DNA from: Stichopus chloronotus
Lineage: Eukaryota; Echinodermata; Holothuroidea; Aspidochirotida; Stichopodidae
DNA length: 64,000 nucleotides
Direction of reading: 5' to 3'
Assembly (NCBI GenBank): GCA_021234535.1
Contig: CM037840.1
Coordinates: forward strand, 24,027,559-24,091,558
Shown here one piece after another: positions 24,486 to 38,200 of the stretch; the first letter of the stretch is position 1, and every line of letters begins with the position of its first letter. A program made the position numbers and the translations under genes. The notes under the pieces were generated by a model. It worked only from the letters and a program-made list of their open reading frames with translations. It did no database searches and was not told where the DNA came from.

Positions 24486-27474
24486 TATTTAGAAAAGCAC
24501 TGTTAATGAATATTTGCAAAATCATTATCACAGCTACCAATCCTTCCTTCATTACTAGCTAAAACAAAGGAAAGCTTTTTGGAAGACCAAGTTAAAGAGC
24601 TAAGTGTAAATTTTAATACACGTTACATTAGTACTTCTGTTTGAAAACTTACTACGGAATATCTTAATACTCCCTACAGTACTAATAAAGTAAGTACTTA
24701 CTCCTTATCAAAGACTGTAAAACTGCTTGGCAATGCTAACTGAACTGCAAAGTCAATATGAAAGACTTTCAGCATGAACTGACAGAGTACTGGAAGTATG
24801 ATGAGATGCACTTTTACCTCATACCCTTGGAGGCATAAAATAGGAGATTAGAATTGACAAGTTACAGAGAACAGCTTGCAAAATGGTAAAACTGGCATAA
24901 AAGACGTAAAAATATCCACATCGCTTCTGTACACTCGAGCAAAATTTTGGTTTTCTTTAAAAATGTTGAGAGAATAAATAAACATTGAAAACGCTCATAC
25001 TCTGCATAATGTTACACTTTTTTTAATAGATAGAAAATGATATTCAAGTTTCAATAAAATGAATAGAATGACACGATGAAAGGCCCCAGGCATAGTGTTT
25101 CATCTAACTTCATTAATGTGACTCAACTTTGAATACGGATGGAAGGACATAACAGTGCAAAGTTTTTCATATCAGCAGGAGTTGTTTCAGATTTTCAACG
25201 ACCCTGTACTTTGTTGCTATCGGTTGAAATAGGAGTTGCCCATGCCTCACGAGTCACTACTATACACACTTTACTGCAGTCTTACCAAAGAACTGCAACC
25301 GTCGTATCGATAATAATGGTTCAAGCTTTCACAGGAACAATACGCTCTGAGTGGACCAGAGAGCTAGATCACAGAGTTGGAAAAGTGATGTCATAGGTGG
25401 TATAAACTACATTCTAGCATGTCTTAATTTGAATGTTTCTAATTCATTCTTGATATCTCCTGGCATAAATGCCAGGTGGCAAAATCACCAACTTACTTAA
25501 ATTTATAACTTGGGTTACTTTTGTGTCGCACAGTTCAGAGACCAGCTGACACCAAATCCCAGACTTGTTCTCAAAGTGACACCATTGCAGTGACCAAACA
25601 GCACCCTGTATCTATCGCCTATATCTGCTGGCATGTTCAATGAGTGGGGGCCAAAAATGGACATGGCCCAACTCGAAGGTAGTCCAAAACACTGATCATA
25701 CAATTTGTACCTAACAAAACAAAAACAAAATTGTTGAGAAGAGAATGAACTTCACAATTGTAATATTTGGTTGCCTCTAAATTGCATCTGAAGGCATTCA
25801 GTTGTAAAAAACAAAACTTTCCATCCCTTTCTCTTGACCCCCCCTCTCCCATATCACCATACTGTCATTTTGGTTCCTTCCAAATAAAGGGCTTGGATCC
25901 CCCGAGGCTATATCCTGCGGAGTATTACCTGTTAAAAGAACGGTTCTAGACAAGAAAATTGATCTGATGTACATTTTAGTGGGGACAACACACTCTGTTC
26001 AGAGATACAACATCAAAATCTGATTCAGCGGAAACAGCTGCACTGTCTAATCTGGCACAAGAGGATAATTTTGGTCAAATTTAAAAACAAATTGTGTACA
26101 AAAGATAAAAAAGACAAACTCTTTCCCTTTACCCAACAAACAGGAGGACCTGCTGCACGGTAGGATGATGAGGAAACGTAAAACAAAATTCTTCTCACAT
26201 GATTGTAAGTCTGAGGTAATTACAAGGCTGTTCATTATGAAGTGAGGGAAATATGTAAAAACAGGCTATACATAACTGATGCAAGCCAGTCGGTACAATT
26301 CCCCAGGCTTAGTAACCACCGAAGTTATTTCTAAGAAAATATTCATAGAGAGTAAAAAAAAAAGAATTATGAGGAAAAAATGACCCACTATAATTTCATC
26401 AGCATATACCAGTGCACACTTAAGACTAAATCAATCGAGGGCGCAAATCAAACCCCGTTTCACATTTTCCCCACGATCATCAGAGCGTCACATCGACGGG
26501 TCATTTGAGTCCAAATCGTGTTATAGCATCCTGGCGAAAACACTGGTTACCACTCTATGCTGTCCTCCCATGCTATGCTTTGAAGCAGTGAAAACAAGCA
26601 ATTGAAGCACTTTCTGACCTTACATCAGTAAGAAACATGAATAAACATGTTATTCAACCTGCTTCCACTGACAATGCAAGTGCTACGAAGCAGAATGTGA
26701 AAGCACAGTAAGGAAAAAATTGTTTCAACAGGGTGCTTATGCCAATGCACATATACATAATACTAATACATTTTTACACATCTGTATATATTTATATATC
26801 CGTATATTTTATACATATTAACTATGCATTTTGTAAAGTTCTTGTGTTCACACAAGTATGTGTACTGTTTATGTATAGTACATGTATAAGTAATATATAA
26901 GTCATGTAGGCCTATAGTGAGAACAATTATGCACTGAGTTTATTCCACTCTTTCTCTTAACATGTGGACGGTTGGAAATTGCAAATTAAGAAAAACTGGC
27001 TTGTTGACCACATTCTATTAAACTTAATTGCCATAGCAGTGCCTAACCAGAGACCACAAGCTGTATCAGTATCAGAAATGTGTCTCTGAGGTAGAATTCT
27101 GCATGGATGAGTTGGTAAATGACATAAAATAGTTTGGACGACATTACTGACTGAAATGGAGTGGTCACATGTTGACTTTTCACCTGGCCCACTCTCCGCA
27201 TGAAAGGATCTTACTGTGTAAGCATCTGCATACATTTCAACAACTTTTCAGTGGTGAGAAGAGCATGCATTAATTGGTTGGTAAGAATGCATTGGTAGAT
27301 AAAAGATCTAAAGGAAGGGAAAGTTGCTGATTGGTTGAATTCAAAACACACTCAATAACTTATGCCATGCAAAAAAATATTATATGAATTGGCATTCAGA
27401 GAGGGTCTTAATGTTAGCTCTGAGAGCTTTTAATGCTTGCCCTCAGAGTAACCTTGATGTTGTTGGTTGGGGTG
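24486..27474. other. Intergenic / possible OATP 3' flank, no gene seen
   Basis: No exon or element was recognised. A minus-strand AATAAA (plus TTTATT at 26939-26944) is one of several possible poly(A) signals if the OATP 3' UTR is long; this is a guess. Confidence 0.4.
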
Positions 27475-27760
27475 TGCCCGATGTTCCCAGGGTTCATTGT
27501 TCCCAGGGTTCACTGTTCCCCGTTTCTGCATCATGTCAATGGTTGCTGATGAGTTCAAGGTTCATTTTTCTCTGGGTTCGATGATCCCAGAAATGTCACT
27601 GTAATTCCTGAGGCTCACTGTTCCCAAGGTCTGATGTTCCTAGAGTTCGATGTTCCAAAAGTTCGTTGTTCAAAGGAGTCGAAGCATTCAGGAGCATCAA
27701 ACCTTGGGAACATCGAACTACCGAAACATCATATCTTGGGAACATTGACATAGCCACCAA
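27475..27760. repeat. TTCCCAGGGTTC / GTTCGATGTTCC degenerate repeat with inverted second half
   Basis: The left half carries units like GGTTCACTGTTCCC and GTTCGATGTTCC at ~18 bp spacing. After about 27690 the same motif appears in reverse complement (CTTGGGAACATCGAAC, CTTGGGAACATT). The block is therefore an imperfect palindrome. Confidence 0.65.
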
Positions 27761-28911
27761 TGCTGTCACGGCATAAGTGAATGAGCTCCACCAATGTGTT
27801 ATGTTCAACATAACTTCCTGAACCCAGCTGGACTGGAGTCAAACAGTAAAATTCATGTAGGGCTAGATCCCAAACCTTTGTGCTGGCATACAAATAACAC
27901 TTCCTGATATCCAAAGCTACCCTCAACCGCCTCCCCCTCTCCTCACCACACCAGTCTTTATCAACTAAAAGCAATGGAAATATTTTGCACCATACAAATT
28001 TTTTAACCTGACCTGCTGTACGAACATTTGCCTTCATGATGGGGTGAAGCTGTGTCCTCTGAAAGATAATCAAATAATCCCCAGTGCCTCAGAGGGGCAT
28101 CGTTTGATCTGGACAACCCCTTCTCTACTAACGACAAACAGTGCATACTCTGAATGCGAGGTCAAAGGTTGTACTTCTTCCCTCTACATTTGTAACATTT
28201 AACCTACGTTTAATACCCTGTTACTTCTTGTTTATCCCAAGTAAATTCAAACCTTCCAATTTTATCGATCAATTTCAGGAATGATGGCGCTGCCATTTAC
28301 GTATCTCAAATATGCACCTTGCAACCTGTGACCTTTGTCTTCCAATTGTCCCTACTATGTGCTCGGTGTTGCTTGGTAATCATTGTGCTACACTTCAGGG
28401 ATCAGCAATCACACCATTGGTGGAGGCCGTGAAAAAAACAAAACAACATTTTAAATGAACTTTAAGACATTCTTGTTTGATAACACTTCTTCTTTTCTTG
28501 ATCTTCTTTTTTTGATCATACAACCTTCAACAGAAGCTATGCATTGATAGACCAGATGTTTAATTTCCATCAAGATTAAAAAGTTTTGACCAGAGCTTCA
28601 TACCATTTGCAACAGTCAGACCCCATGATAAACTGCATTTCATTTAAAGATGATTGCATATGGCGCTGTTTTACTCAACTGTTGACAGGCAAATTTGTTG
28701 GCTGCAAGTTGGGAAAACTTTGAATGGATCTGCATAGAAAAAACAAAAATAATTGACTGAGCCAAAATGCTAAATGGGGGATTTGAAAAAGGGTTACATC
28801 CCATCCCTTTTCAGAGATCAAATCATTGTTTAACCACAGGATGAGGCATTGAAAAAAAAAAAATGGGATGAGGTGAAGTAACGCGTTGGTGATCTGCAAA
28901 TAGATCCAAGA
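27761..28911. other. 3' flank of the OATP gene
   Basis: The DNA immediately 3' of the transporter stop codon. Minus-strand ATTAAA signals (plus TTTAAT at about 28209 and 28559) are candidate cleavage signals, but none is decisive. No other gene was recognised. Confidence 0.4.
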
Positions 28912-29237
28912 TCAAAGAGGAGTTGGAGGCAGTTCAATGTCCACAGAGTCATCATCTTCCAGGTCGAGCTGCGTGAAACGGATCGTCTCCCTCTCTGCTA
29001 CCGTCTGTTCGTTCGTCTCGGATTTGGTGCTGAAGTAGGCAGCCGTGACGAACAGCAACCCAAACGACTTCAGGAGGATGATCAACGATGTGAAGAAGAA
29101 GTGGTGGCTGTTGGTCGCGAAGAGCACGCACTCGTCGTACTTGTACTGGTAAATGCTGTGGTCGCCTGTGTTGCTCGCCCAGTGGAGGCAGGCTCGGCTC
29201 AATGTGAACTTGAAGTAACCCAATGCCGGCAGATTGC
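28912..29237 (-). CDS. SLCO: OATP coding exon 8 (last TM, cytosolic tail, stop)
   Basis: Acceptor CTCTTCAG|GC. The exon starts NLPALGYFKFTLSRACLHW, corresponding to the TM11-12 loop with cysteines. It includes the last TM (FFFTSLIILLKSFGLLFVTAAYF) and ends in an acidic tail (DLEDDDSVDIELPPTPL), then TGA at 28914-28912. The frame is open throughout, 326 bases. Confidence 0.93.
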
Positions 29238-32200
29238 CTGAAGAGAGAGGGCGAAAAAGATCGGCATTCGTTCAACGAGAAGATAAAAGTTTGTAGAGGA
29301 CAGAACACCTCAAAATCAACATTCTGATGGGTTCTGCTAACCATTTACCAATTTGCTTGGTTGGTCCTCCATGTTATTGTACATTGTAGTGCAGAATACA
29401 GTTGTGTCTTTGATTTGTCCTAAACCATTACACTTACATATGAATCAGTCAGTGATATACACCAAAATCCCCCCCCCCCCCCTTTCCCTTCATGCTTCAG
29501 CAATACTTGAAGTGTTGCCATGATTTCATACTGTCTTCTGGCTGATGTTGTGGTAATGCCAAAGTCACATTTGCCACGGCAGCTGTGGGGTCTAAAATAG
29601 CCACTGCCAAGAAGAATCGTAAGGCCGCTCTCAGAGCACTGATTTCCATGGTTACGTACATGCAGCAGTCACATAAGAGTAGTCTACAGGCTATTCTGAA
29701 TTTGCTCATGCTTCTGCTACAGCTAATCAGTTGGAGAATAGTGGTTTTCCAAAAGAGGACGATTTCACAACTGACATTCCAGAAGTTTTGGAAAGTATCC
29801 CCAGTTTTGCATGTGCCTCCCAGAGGAGAGCAGCAAATGAGAGGGGGAAAGGTGGAAGGACAAGAAGAAGTCCAACTGAGTCCCTGATGACCCAGAGGAA
29901 CAACCATCCAGGTAGATCAGCTGCATGGAAAATGCAAAACCACCAGGCGCAAAGCGTATTGTCGTCTTTGAACCACTCTGTGGTAAGACTGCCATTTGTC
30001 ATTTGCTATGGCAAACTTAGAAATGAAAACTGTACTTATCCACATCACAATCCCATGGAATCCCCCATGGCCAGTCAAAGACAGGGATATGCCCTCTGGC
30101 AAACCATGAGGCCAACGCAGACTTTCTGCAGCCACTGTAGGTATCCTACAATGTCAAGGGGTTACTATCGCCATGTCCTAGCTGCAGAGCTAATGTGACT
30201 GCATTCCTCATGCACACATCAACATATATCATAATACAAGTATGTCATATCACCCCAGATACCCCCCCAACACAATGAAAAATTTGACATCCAACCCCTT
30301 CCTCGCACACGAAGCATAAACGTACTCTCTTGTATTTCAAATAATTGGGATTTTATCGAATTATAAAGAAATGTGTCTTCACCTATCAAGCGGTACATGA
30401 GTTCAAAGAACGCTAGAGCACACACACGTTGATAACCAGTCGAGGCCCTGCGGAGAATGAAAAACAAGATGGCTGCTTACACATCAATAGATACAGAACG
30501 TTAGCAAAACCTGATGAACGAAACAGAAAATACACAGAACGGAGCAAAGGACCCCTCAAGATGACCTGCTGTCATCAAAATTTGTAAAAGGCGAGAAGAT
30601 ATGGGGCAATATATGACAAAATTTAAGCAGAAGACGGAACAAACACAAGCACCCCAAGAAATACACAAACTTTTGAGGATGCGCTTAATCCCAGATGGAG
30701 CTGGTGATGAGTCAGCTTCTCACTTGAACGAAAGAGTAACATCTGGATAAGAAAAAGGTAGCAGTCCGTTTCACTGGATTTTACAATCAGAACCTTGAAT
30801 GGACTGCTACCTTTTCATTATCGGAGACATTTTCCAGTTTCAAAATTTAAAAGTTTTTAATTTAAAAGTTTCCAACAGCTAAGAGCAGTGGCTCAACGGA
30901 CTTTTCTAAGCATGAGATACATGGCTGGCTATCTGGAAATAGTGGTAGATGGGCTACTATGAACAAGAATTCATCATCTGCTTTTCTAGAATTTCATGTC
31001 TTAACAGCTTTCCACAAAAGTATCACTGATTTATGGCATTTTGCATTGGTTCAGTGAGGATCGAATACAATTCTGCCTCCAGTACCATTGTTTACGGATG
31101 GAATACATCATATTTTAATGAACAAAAATGGGAGTAACCAATTTGAAAAGCAATACAAATTGCATAAAACCAGCAAAAAACAAAATTAATACTTGAAAAT
31201 TGACAGCTTGTTACAGGGAGCAGACCCCCCGTGCAAAGTTTACTACTTAAGTTGTAGTTCCTTCATCAGTATCAGGAATTGCAGGATATAGTGAAACAAA
31301 GCACTGTATTTACATGAAAACTACAAATTGATCATCTCATTATGGCATCACCAATCAGCTGTTTTATCCAACTGAATATTCATTATTTGTATATATTACC
31401 ATTGATTTGTTCAACAAAGCACAAGGTTAAGTTGAATGAAAACTGAAAATCACCACATTTAGATGGTATTTTGCAGTTTTTATCTTTACGTTATAGGAAT
31501 TTGATATCATATGGCATAATTTATCCCCTGAAACCTATTTATTTTCCTAAATTGTCTGCATGGTAAAAGTAACAGACATACTTAACTTTTACACATGAAA
31601 TTTTAAAGCTTTTACTTTTGCATATGCATGCAATCACTTTCAAATATAAGATGACCTAAACAAACCTAACAAACATTGAGAGAAAAGTTTGAAGTAAGTT
31701 TGAAGAAACAGCACGAACACTGGACGAAATGCAGTCAAACATATACCACAGAAAAATACATGTATAGTATGTGAAAATGTGACAATGTCGCTAACATAAA
31801 TACTATGCTAAATGTATGATAAAAATGTATGAAGGAAATTCAGGTTAGGAAAAAAAAATCATAATCAGATGTTTCTTCAATGGTACCGACCTGAATATGA
31901 CATACACAGCGGCACAAAACTGAATCCCGGTCAGGAAAAAGATAAGTGCTAGGAGTAGCATGTGCCAGCCTTCACCGGTGCACTTTGCCGGACAGGTCCC
32001 AGCAGATGCAGCGTAGTCAGTATGTCTTACACAGGTGCAATTTTGAAAAAGCTGGAAGGCATAATAAAAATATGGAAAGGCACATATCAGCAAAACTTTT
32101 GGGACTGCTTTTCAACAATAGAACAACAAGACTTCACTTCATTGGTCACTGCAAGGACTGACATTGTCCCCTGGTATGTGATATTACGAGGACTGTACTA

Positions 32201-35200
32201 GATATATCAGCTGCACACAAGATTAGGGCAGGATGTACTGCTTGACAAAAACAAAGTTAAACTTTATCGTTTATCTTCCATCTACTGGGTCCATTTGATG
32301 TAAACCTGGAAAACAGCATCCATGCCCACGTTTTTTGATAGAAATTTTACTAATTAGAGTGTTAATTATGGTACAAAGAAGATTGACTTAGCAGTTTGGC
32401 TAGACTCCTATGTCAAGCTGAAAACATGGTGATTCCCATGGATGGTGTGTACTTTTACCACAGGACCCAGGTTGGCTAAACATGGGTGCTTTTTACTTAT
32501 TTTTGGACAAATCGACCACTGCATGTCAGCTGTTTTCGCTTTTTCAACCACAAGAAATATAACCAGTTCTTTGAATGTACTTTTAAAATCACAAATAACG
32601 CCACATCCTTCTCCAAAGAGGTTGCCATGCGTGAGTAAAATGGCAGTTCTAGTTTTCTTTTGCATTTTTTTCAACGGGCTAGTTATATAGGAAATTTCAA
32701 GGAAAGTTTACAACATCGTCAGCTCATGGCACTAAAACATCAATCTGTCCCTAATCTTCAATAAAATACATTTTGAAATAGTGGTTGACTACAACCACCC
32801 ATGTTTACACCTGGAACTTTTTCAATTTCCAGAGAGAGAGAGGAAGAAGTAACTTTCAAAACTGATACCTCATGACCAGAAGAACCTTACCAATTGATCA
32901 TTTTCGATCGAGTTTACTGAACAGCCAGCCTGACAAGGGGATAGGTAGGTCACCTTGTCTGCACCACAGACAGGAGACCACAGCTCGTCATCACACTGGC
33001 AGGTATCCGAGCAAGAAGATTCATGAATCCTACGAGGAAGCAAACACAAAGGATAAAATATATATAACTCTATTATTCTTCATGGTGAAGAAAATCAACT
33101 ACTTCTTTGTAATGGCACTCACTGCTGATGAAAAGGAAATGTAAACGAAATTTTGTGACACTCTGCTATTTTGTTATGTCATGAAGCTAGAGCATGGCTC
33201 AAAATTTTGGTATATTTATCACTTTCATACCAGGCACTTGACAGTCACAATCCACTTGTCCAAATGATATTTGCACCAGTCCCAGTGCAATCATATCATA
33301 GTATTATGTTAGGCTATAGTCCACGTGAATACCATTTGCATGTGCATCAACGCAGTGAACATCGGGCTATTGAGACCTCAAGGAGTAACAATGACAAAAA
33401 CATGAAAGACTCATGAAGTACAATTTAACAACTCATCAATTACAGGTTACTATGCTTGCAAATCTCTGGACTTAAATCAAAGATTTGTGCAGAACTGACA
33501 GAGAGGACGATGTTGGTGGATACTTGTGCGTCAACTTAGCGGGAAAATTGTCCTAGCTCTTTAGGCTTTTAATTACGCGCTGGTACTAGCTACAACATGT
33601 TTTTGAATTAATCAAGGGCTAGCAGGCTCATGTACTTGTCAAGCCCTAGTTTACTTCTTGCTAGATACCAAGATCACCAGGCATGAATGTGGCCTAAAAA
33701 GGGGCAGACTGATAAAGTACAGGGGTCATGAACCAACAGCATAGCATGTACCTCTCTGTGTCTTTCTTAAGATGACCATTAGAGGGAGAGGTACATTTAA
33801 GAAGACTGTCATTGCTAGGTTGCTTATTAGGTTGCTTATTAGGTTGCTTATTAGGTTGCTTATTAGGTTGCTTATTAGGTTGCTTATTAGGTTGCTTATT
33901 AGGTTGCTTATTAGGTTGCTTATTAGGTTGCTTATTAGGTTGCTTATTAGGTTGCTTATTAGGTTGCTTATTAGGTTGCTTATTAGGTTGCTTATTAGGT
34001 TGCTTATTATCTTAAAAGGCCAACTCTTTTCTGGCATTTTTTAATATATAGGTGGTCTACAGTGCAAGATGTGTCAGAAGGTAATGGACAATCTTTGGAA
34101 AAATCTTCTCCTTATTTGTAGCTTCTTACCCATCTGGCACAATCTTGGGTTCTTTGCATTTGAACATGAAGAGAGCGGCACACATCCCGAGACAGATGAT
34201 GTTCAAGATCACGATCAGTCTGCAAATTTTTCGGCCCTCCATCTTGTAACATTGAAGGTAAAAGGCACAAAGTAGGATGCCCACTATGATAGGCAGCATC
34301 GTGACGGACGCTAAACGGGAGACAAAAAGGTGAAAATTGGATGTCTGAATGAACTAGATAGTGCAAACAGAGAAAAAGCTCAGAACAACAAGGGTATAAT
34401 CTCTCACTGAATTCAAGTAAGAATAATCAATCTTTCATTTGGATCTACTGTCATTGCTTTTGCCATTAAAGTGTAACTCAGGGATTTTGTGTTTGGAACA
34501 CTTTGTGAACATACCTTTGTGTGCATCACACCTCTTCAAAAAGCATCCACACAGTGTAACACTTCCTGACAGATTGAATCTGTTTTTACAACATTGTTAC
34601 AGTATCTTGTGAGAAATACTAAAACCACATCATTACATCATTACCTATGAAGGCTGCAACATGTTTGCAAACAAACCCAAAATGCAAAAGTTCTGCTATT
34701 ATCACTTTTGTGGTTGCCATGATATTCTTTCACTAAGGACTTTCTAATATAAATATGAAAAAGTTGCTGTGACTAGTTTTGGAAAGCATATCAATTTGTC
34801 ATTTTATTGTCTGTTTTTGGAAAGTTTGGGGGTCTTGTGTCTCAACGGAACATGGCAATAGGCTTTTCAGACGAACTGAACGCATGTGACTAGCCTCTGC
34901 AGTGACACTAAGGTGAGCACATTCTCTCGTTTTTGTTTTCTTTTTTAGAAGTCCTTGGGATGGGAGGTTGGACATTAATTGTAGTCTCAGTGCAAATACT
35001 TTTTGTGGGGGGTTTGCTCATGGCACTGGGTTGTAAGGTTAGCAGTACTCTGCATATATGCATACAGAGTGCAGGCTAGTGCTACTTGCAGTAAGTGAAC
35101 CAGATCATGGTGATATGTCGTACTATTTTCAAAATATGGCTGGACGCAGGAGGGGTTGTAGTTAGACAAACGTTAGTGGCCGGCTCCATGCATGGGAACC

Positions 35201-38200
35201 AGCCACTTCTGGTGGGGTCCACTATCGAACTCTTTGAATCGTAACTTAAAAAGTCCACTTATCCCATCATATTTACTACATTTTTTAAAGTTTGCACAGG
35301 GCAGGAAGGCGTAAACTGACCATGAATGTCAGACGGAAATGACTTAAACTGGGTGGGGCAGCCCAGTGCCACCCACTGTAGCTACAACCCTGGTGGCCAC
35401 ATATCTGTACTTCTTAAATATTCAGATGAATTAAATTACTCACCAAAGGATATTTCTGCCGCGGAAACATCTTGACCTGTGACAACACTCATGAACTGAG
35501 GTTGGAAGAATAAATAACCAGTCAGGATGGCCCCCTCCAGACACAGTCCCAACGACAAGAATACGATATTGATGTGCTTCATTAGGAACGGAATACATTT
35601 TTTGTCTGTAATCAGAACATCAATCGGAAACAAGTTACCATAAGTACATTAGAGTGAAAGAGCATTGGTCCCAGTACAGATTATCACAGTGCAGTACTAC
35701 TGTAATGTCATGTCTGCAATGACATGAGTGAGCAGGAGCAAAGGAGTTCAATAGATCACTTAACCTTGCATGCAATATGGATTACATACTCAAAACATAT
35801 GGGATCACATGCTCTAAACATATAGGATCACACACTCAAAATATATGGGATCACATGTTCTAAACATACAGGATCACACACTCAAAACATATGGGATCAC
35901 ATGTTCTACACATACTGGATCACACGCTCACAACATATGGGATCATATGTTCTAAACATATGGGATCACACACTCACAACATATGGGATCACAACATTTG
36001 GTAAGATGGGGTAATACTGTTTCATGATAACATTGCACAGCTTTAGAGGATCAATTTGCAAGTGTCTAATTGCCTCCCAGAGGCTCCCACCCCTCCTTGA
36101 AATATGAACTAGTCACTCACTTCTCCGTCTTTCCTCATCCATCCTCATGTAATAAAATCCATCTGTATCAGCGGGGGCATCTGGGAGGGACTCGGGGCTC
36201 TGAGCATTCTCATCCTCCTTGTCAGGAGGATACTCATCCTGGAAGGTGCAGAGGAGGAGGGAGAAAAGAAGACTAAAAAGACCAAAGAGGAGAAAGCCCA
36301 GCCACCATCGGGAGACATTGTTGTAGCTGTAATTGATGCCACTGGCTGTCCGCTGGATCAGGAATCCGCACAGCTTGCCGAACCAAACCCCAGCAGCAGC
36401 GGACGTCAACAGGACGCCTGAAGTTTAAACATTTTATGAAACATGAAACCACAGAAAGGAAGAATTGTCATATCGATGGAGGTGGCATTGCATCAGGAAA
36501 TGTAAAAAGGTTGGAACAAATATGTTATGAAGTGGTGACAAGCCATGCAGGGAGGAATGTACAGTAACTACTACAGAACAACCAGTTTTATCTGGTTTCA
36601 ACCAAGTTGGTATTACAGATGCACTGATACTTTCATTGCAAGGTTTGAATCACAAAAGGGAGTAGTCGCAATGACTGTGATCCAATGCCCATTACATAAT
36701 CTTCATTACCATTTCCTACTATGCTGATCCCAGTACCCACTTCCTACTCACTTGATCCCTAATGCTCATTACTTACTCCACTGATCCCAACGCCCATTTT
36801 CTTCTATTAATTCCTAATTGTCCATTACCCAATTCTCTGATCCCAATTCTCATTCCCTACTCTATTGACCTCTAATGTCCATTATCTACTCTACTGAACG
36901 CAATGCCCATTTCTTACTCAGCTACAATCTTGGACAAAATACCTTGGGACACCCCCCTCCCCCAGTTCAATGTTGGCTACAGGATTATCAAAGTGTACAT
37001 TCACTCCTATAGCGCCACATTAGAAAGGGGCGCATGGTTTCATGTCATCCTCTCACCTAAAATTCAGTATTATATTTGCAAAGTATGGCAACGTGTCCCA
37101 ACAATTTTGTCCAAGATTGTAGTCCCATATGCCCATTGCTGGTCTCATACAGCTACCTGGAGTACATAATAAACTGGATATGACTGGACTACACTCTACT
37201 GAATGAGATGTGCACTTTTCAGCACTGATTAACTGAACTAGCACTGCTAATGTACAGTATAAAGTGAAAATGAAGTCAACAGCTTTGGGCTGAAATGATT
37301 GTAACTGCTCTACACTGAGCACATTGAACTGAATGGAATGGCAGTGGAGTGGGCTGAACTTTCTGTAAGAGAACTTTCTGTAACAAACTTTAATGTAACT
37401 GAGGTATGTTAAAATGTATTGACTGAACTGAACTTGATAGTACTGCAACTGAAAAACACTGCATTAAGTATTCACATTGACAGCATGTCATTGACCTGCA
37501 CTGAGCTAATGTAACATGCAGCACTGAATGTACTGTTATTCAAACTAAAATTGACTGGATGTGCCTTGAAGTAGACTGATGTAACTGGAATAACTGTATG
37601 GACATGAAACACATTTGTTTAATATAACAAACAAACCAGAAAAGCATTGCATTGACCTAAGCAGAGCAAAGGGAGTATGTACAGTATACTACATTGTAAA
37701 ATGCTCACGCTTCAGTTGAAAATCTATGCGATTAAAGTTGCTGCTCAGGTATACTGTATGGTAAGCGGACAAGCAGTGTTGGATTACAATAGGCCTACTC
37801 CCACATATCAATATACTTTTCACTCTTTCGTGTTTTGGATACTTGACATCTAACGGGGTACCCTCAGCTACGTGGAATGCGGGTTTCTTGGTCTATAAAA
37901 TACACTGTGTGGGTTTTACATTAAAGCGGCTTGAATGTATACTGTAGCTAGAAGAAGAATGTCATGTCTTTCAGGATGTGCACTGATTTGTTTCATAGAA
38001 ATCCAAGGACTTGCTATGTGGCCATGTGCTTTTCAAGCGAAGCTATGAAAAGCAAAAAGCTTCTGTTGTACGCCAAATCACACCAGATGCTTCCCTTATC
38101 ACACGTACTGTACACTGAAACTGACCAATTCCGACATAATTTGTTCCACCGCCAATTCTTGCACATTTTATAGCAACTGTCTACTTGCTGCATTTTGTTT

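Noticed and set aside
23897..24562. Overlapping frames reading LVHLYHVCYGC-type repeats
   Set aside because: Produced by the minisatellite; open in several frames with no flanking coding signal.
33726..34044. Open frames of 67-103 residues on both strands made of Leu-Ile-Arg-Leu, Leu-Gly-Cys-Leu or Ile-Ser-Asn-Leu repeats
   Set aside because: They are translations of the perfect 12 bp array; a stop-free unit with length divisible by three stays open in several frames. The array lies in an intron of the transporter.
36113..36342. Overlapping frames in both orientations at transporter exon 2
   Set aside because: Only the frame with the WWLGFL motif and matching splice phases is coding; the rest are antisense or shifted shadows.
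36903..37169. 88-codon frame similar to part of the frame at 40758-41207
   Set aside because: Both lie across the same MITE family, so the shared peptide words (LDKIPWDTPLP, TLERG) reflect nucleotide copies, not a conserved protein.
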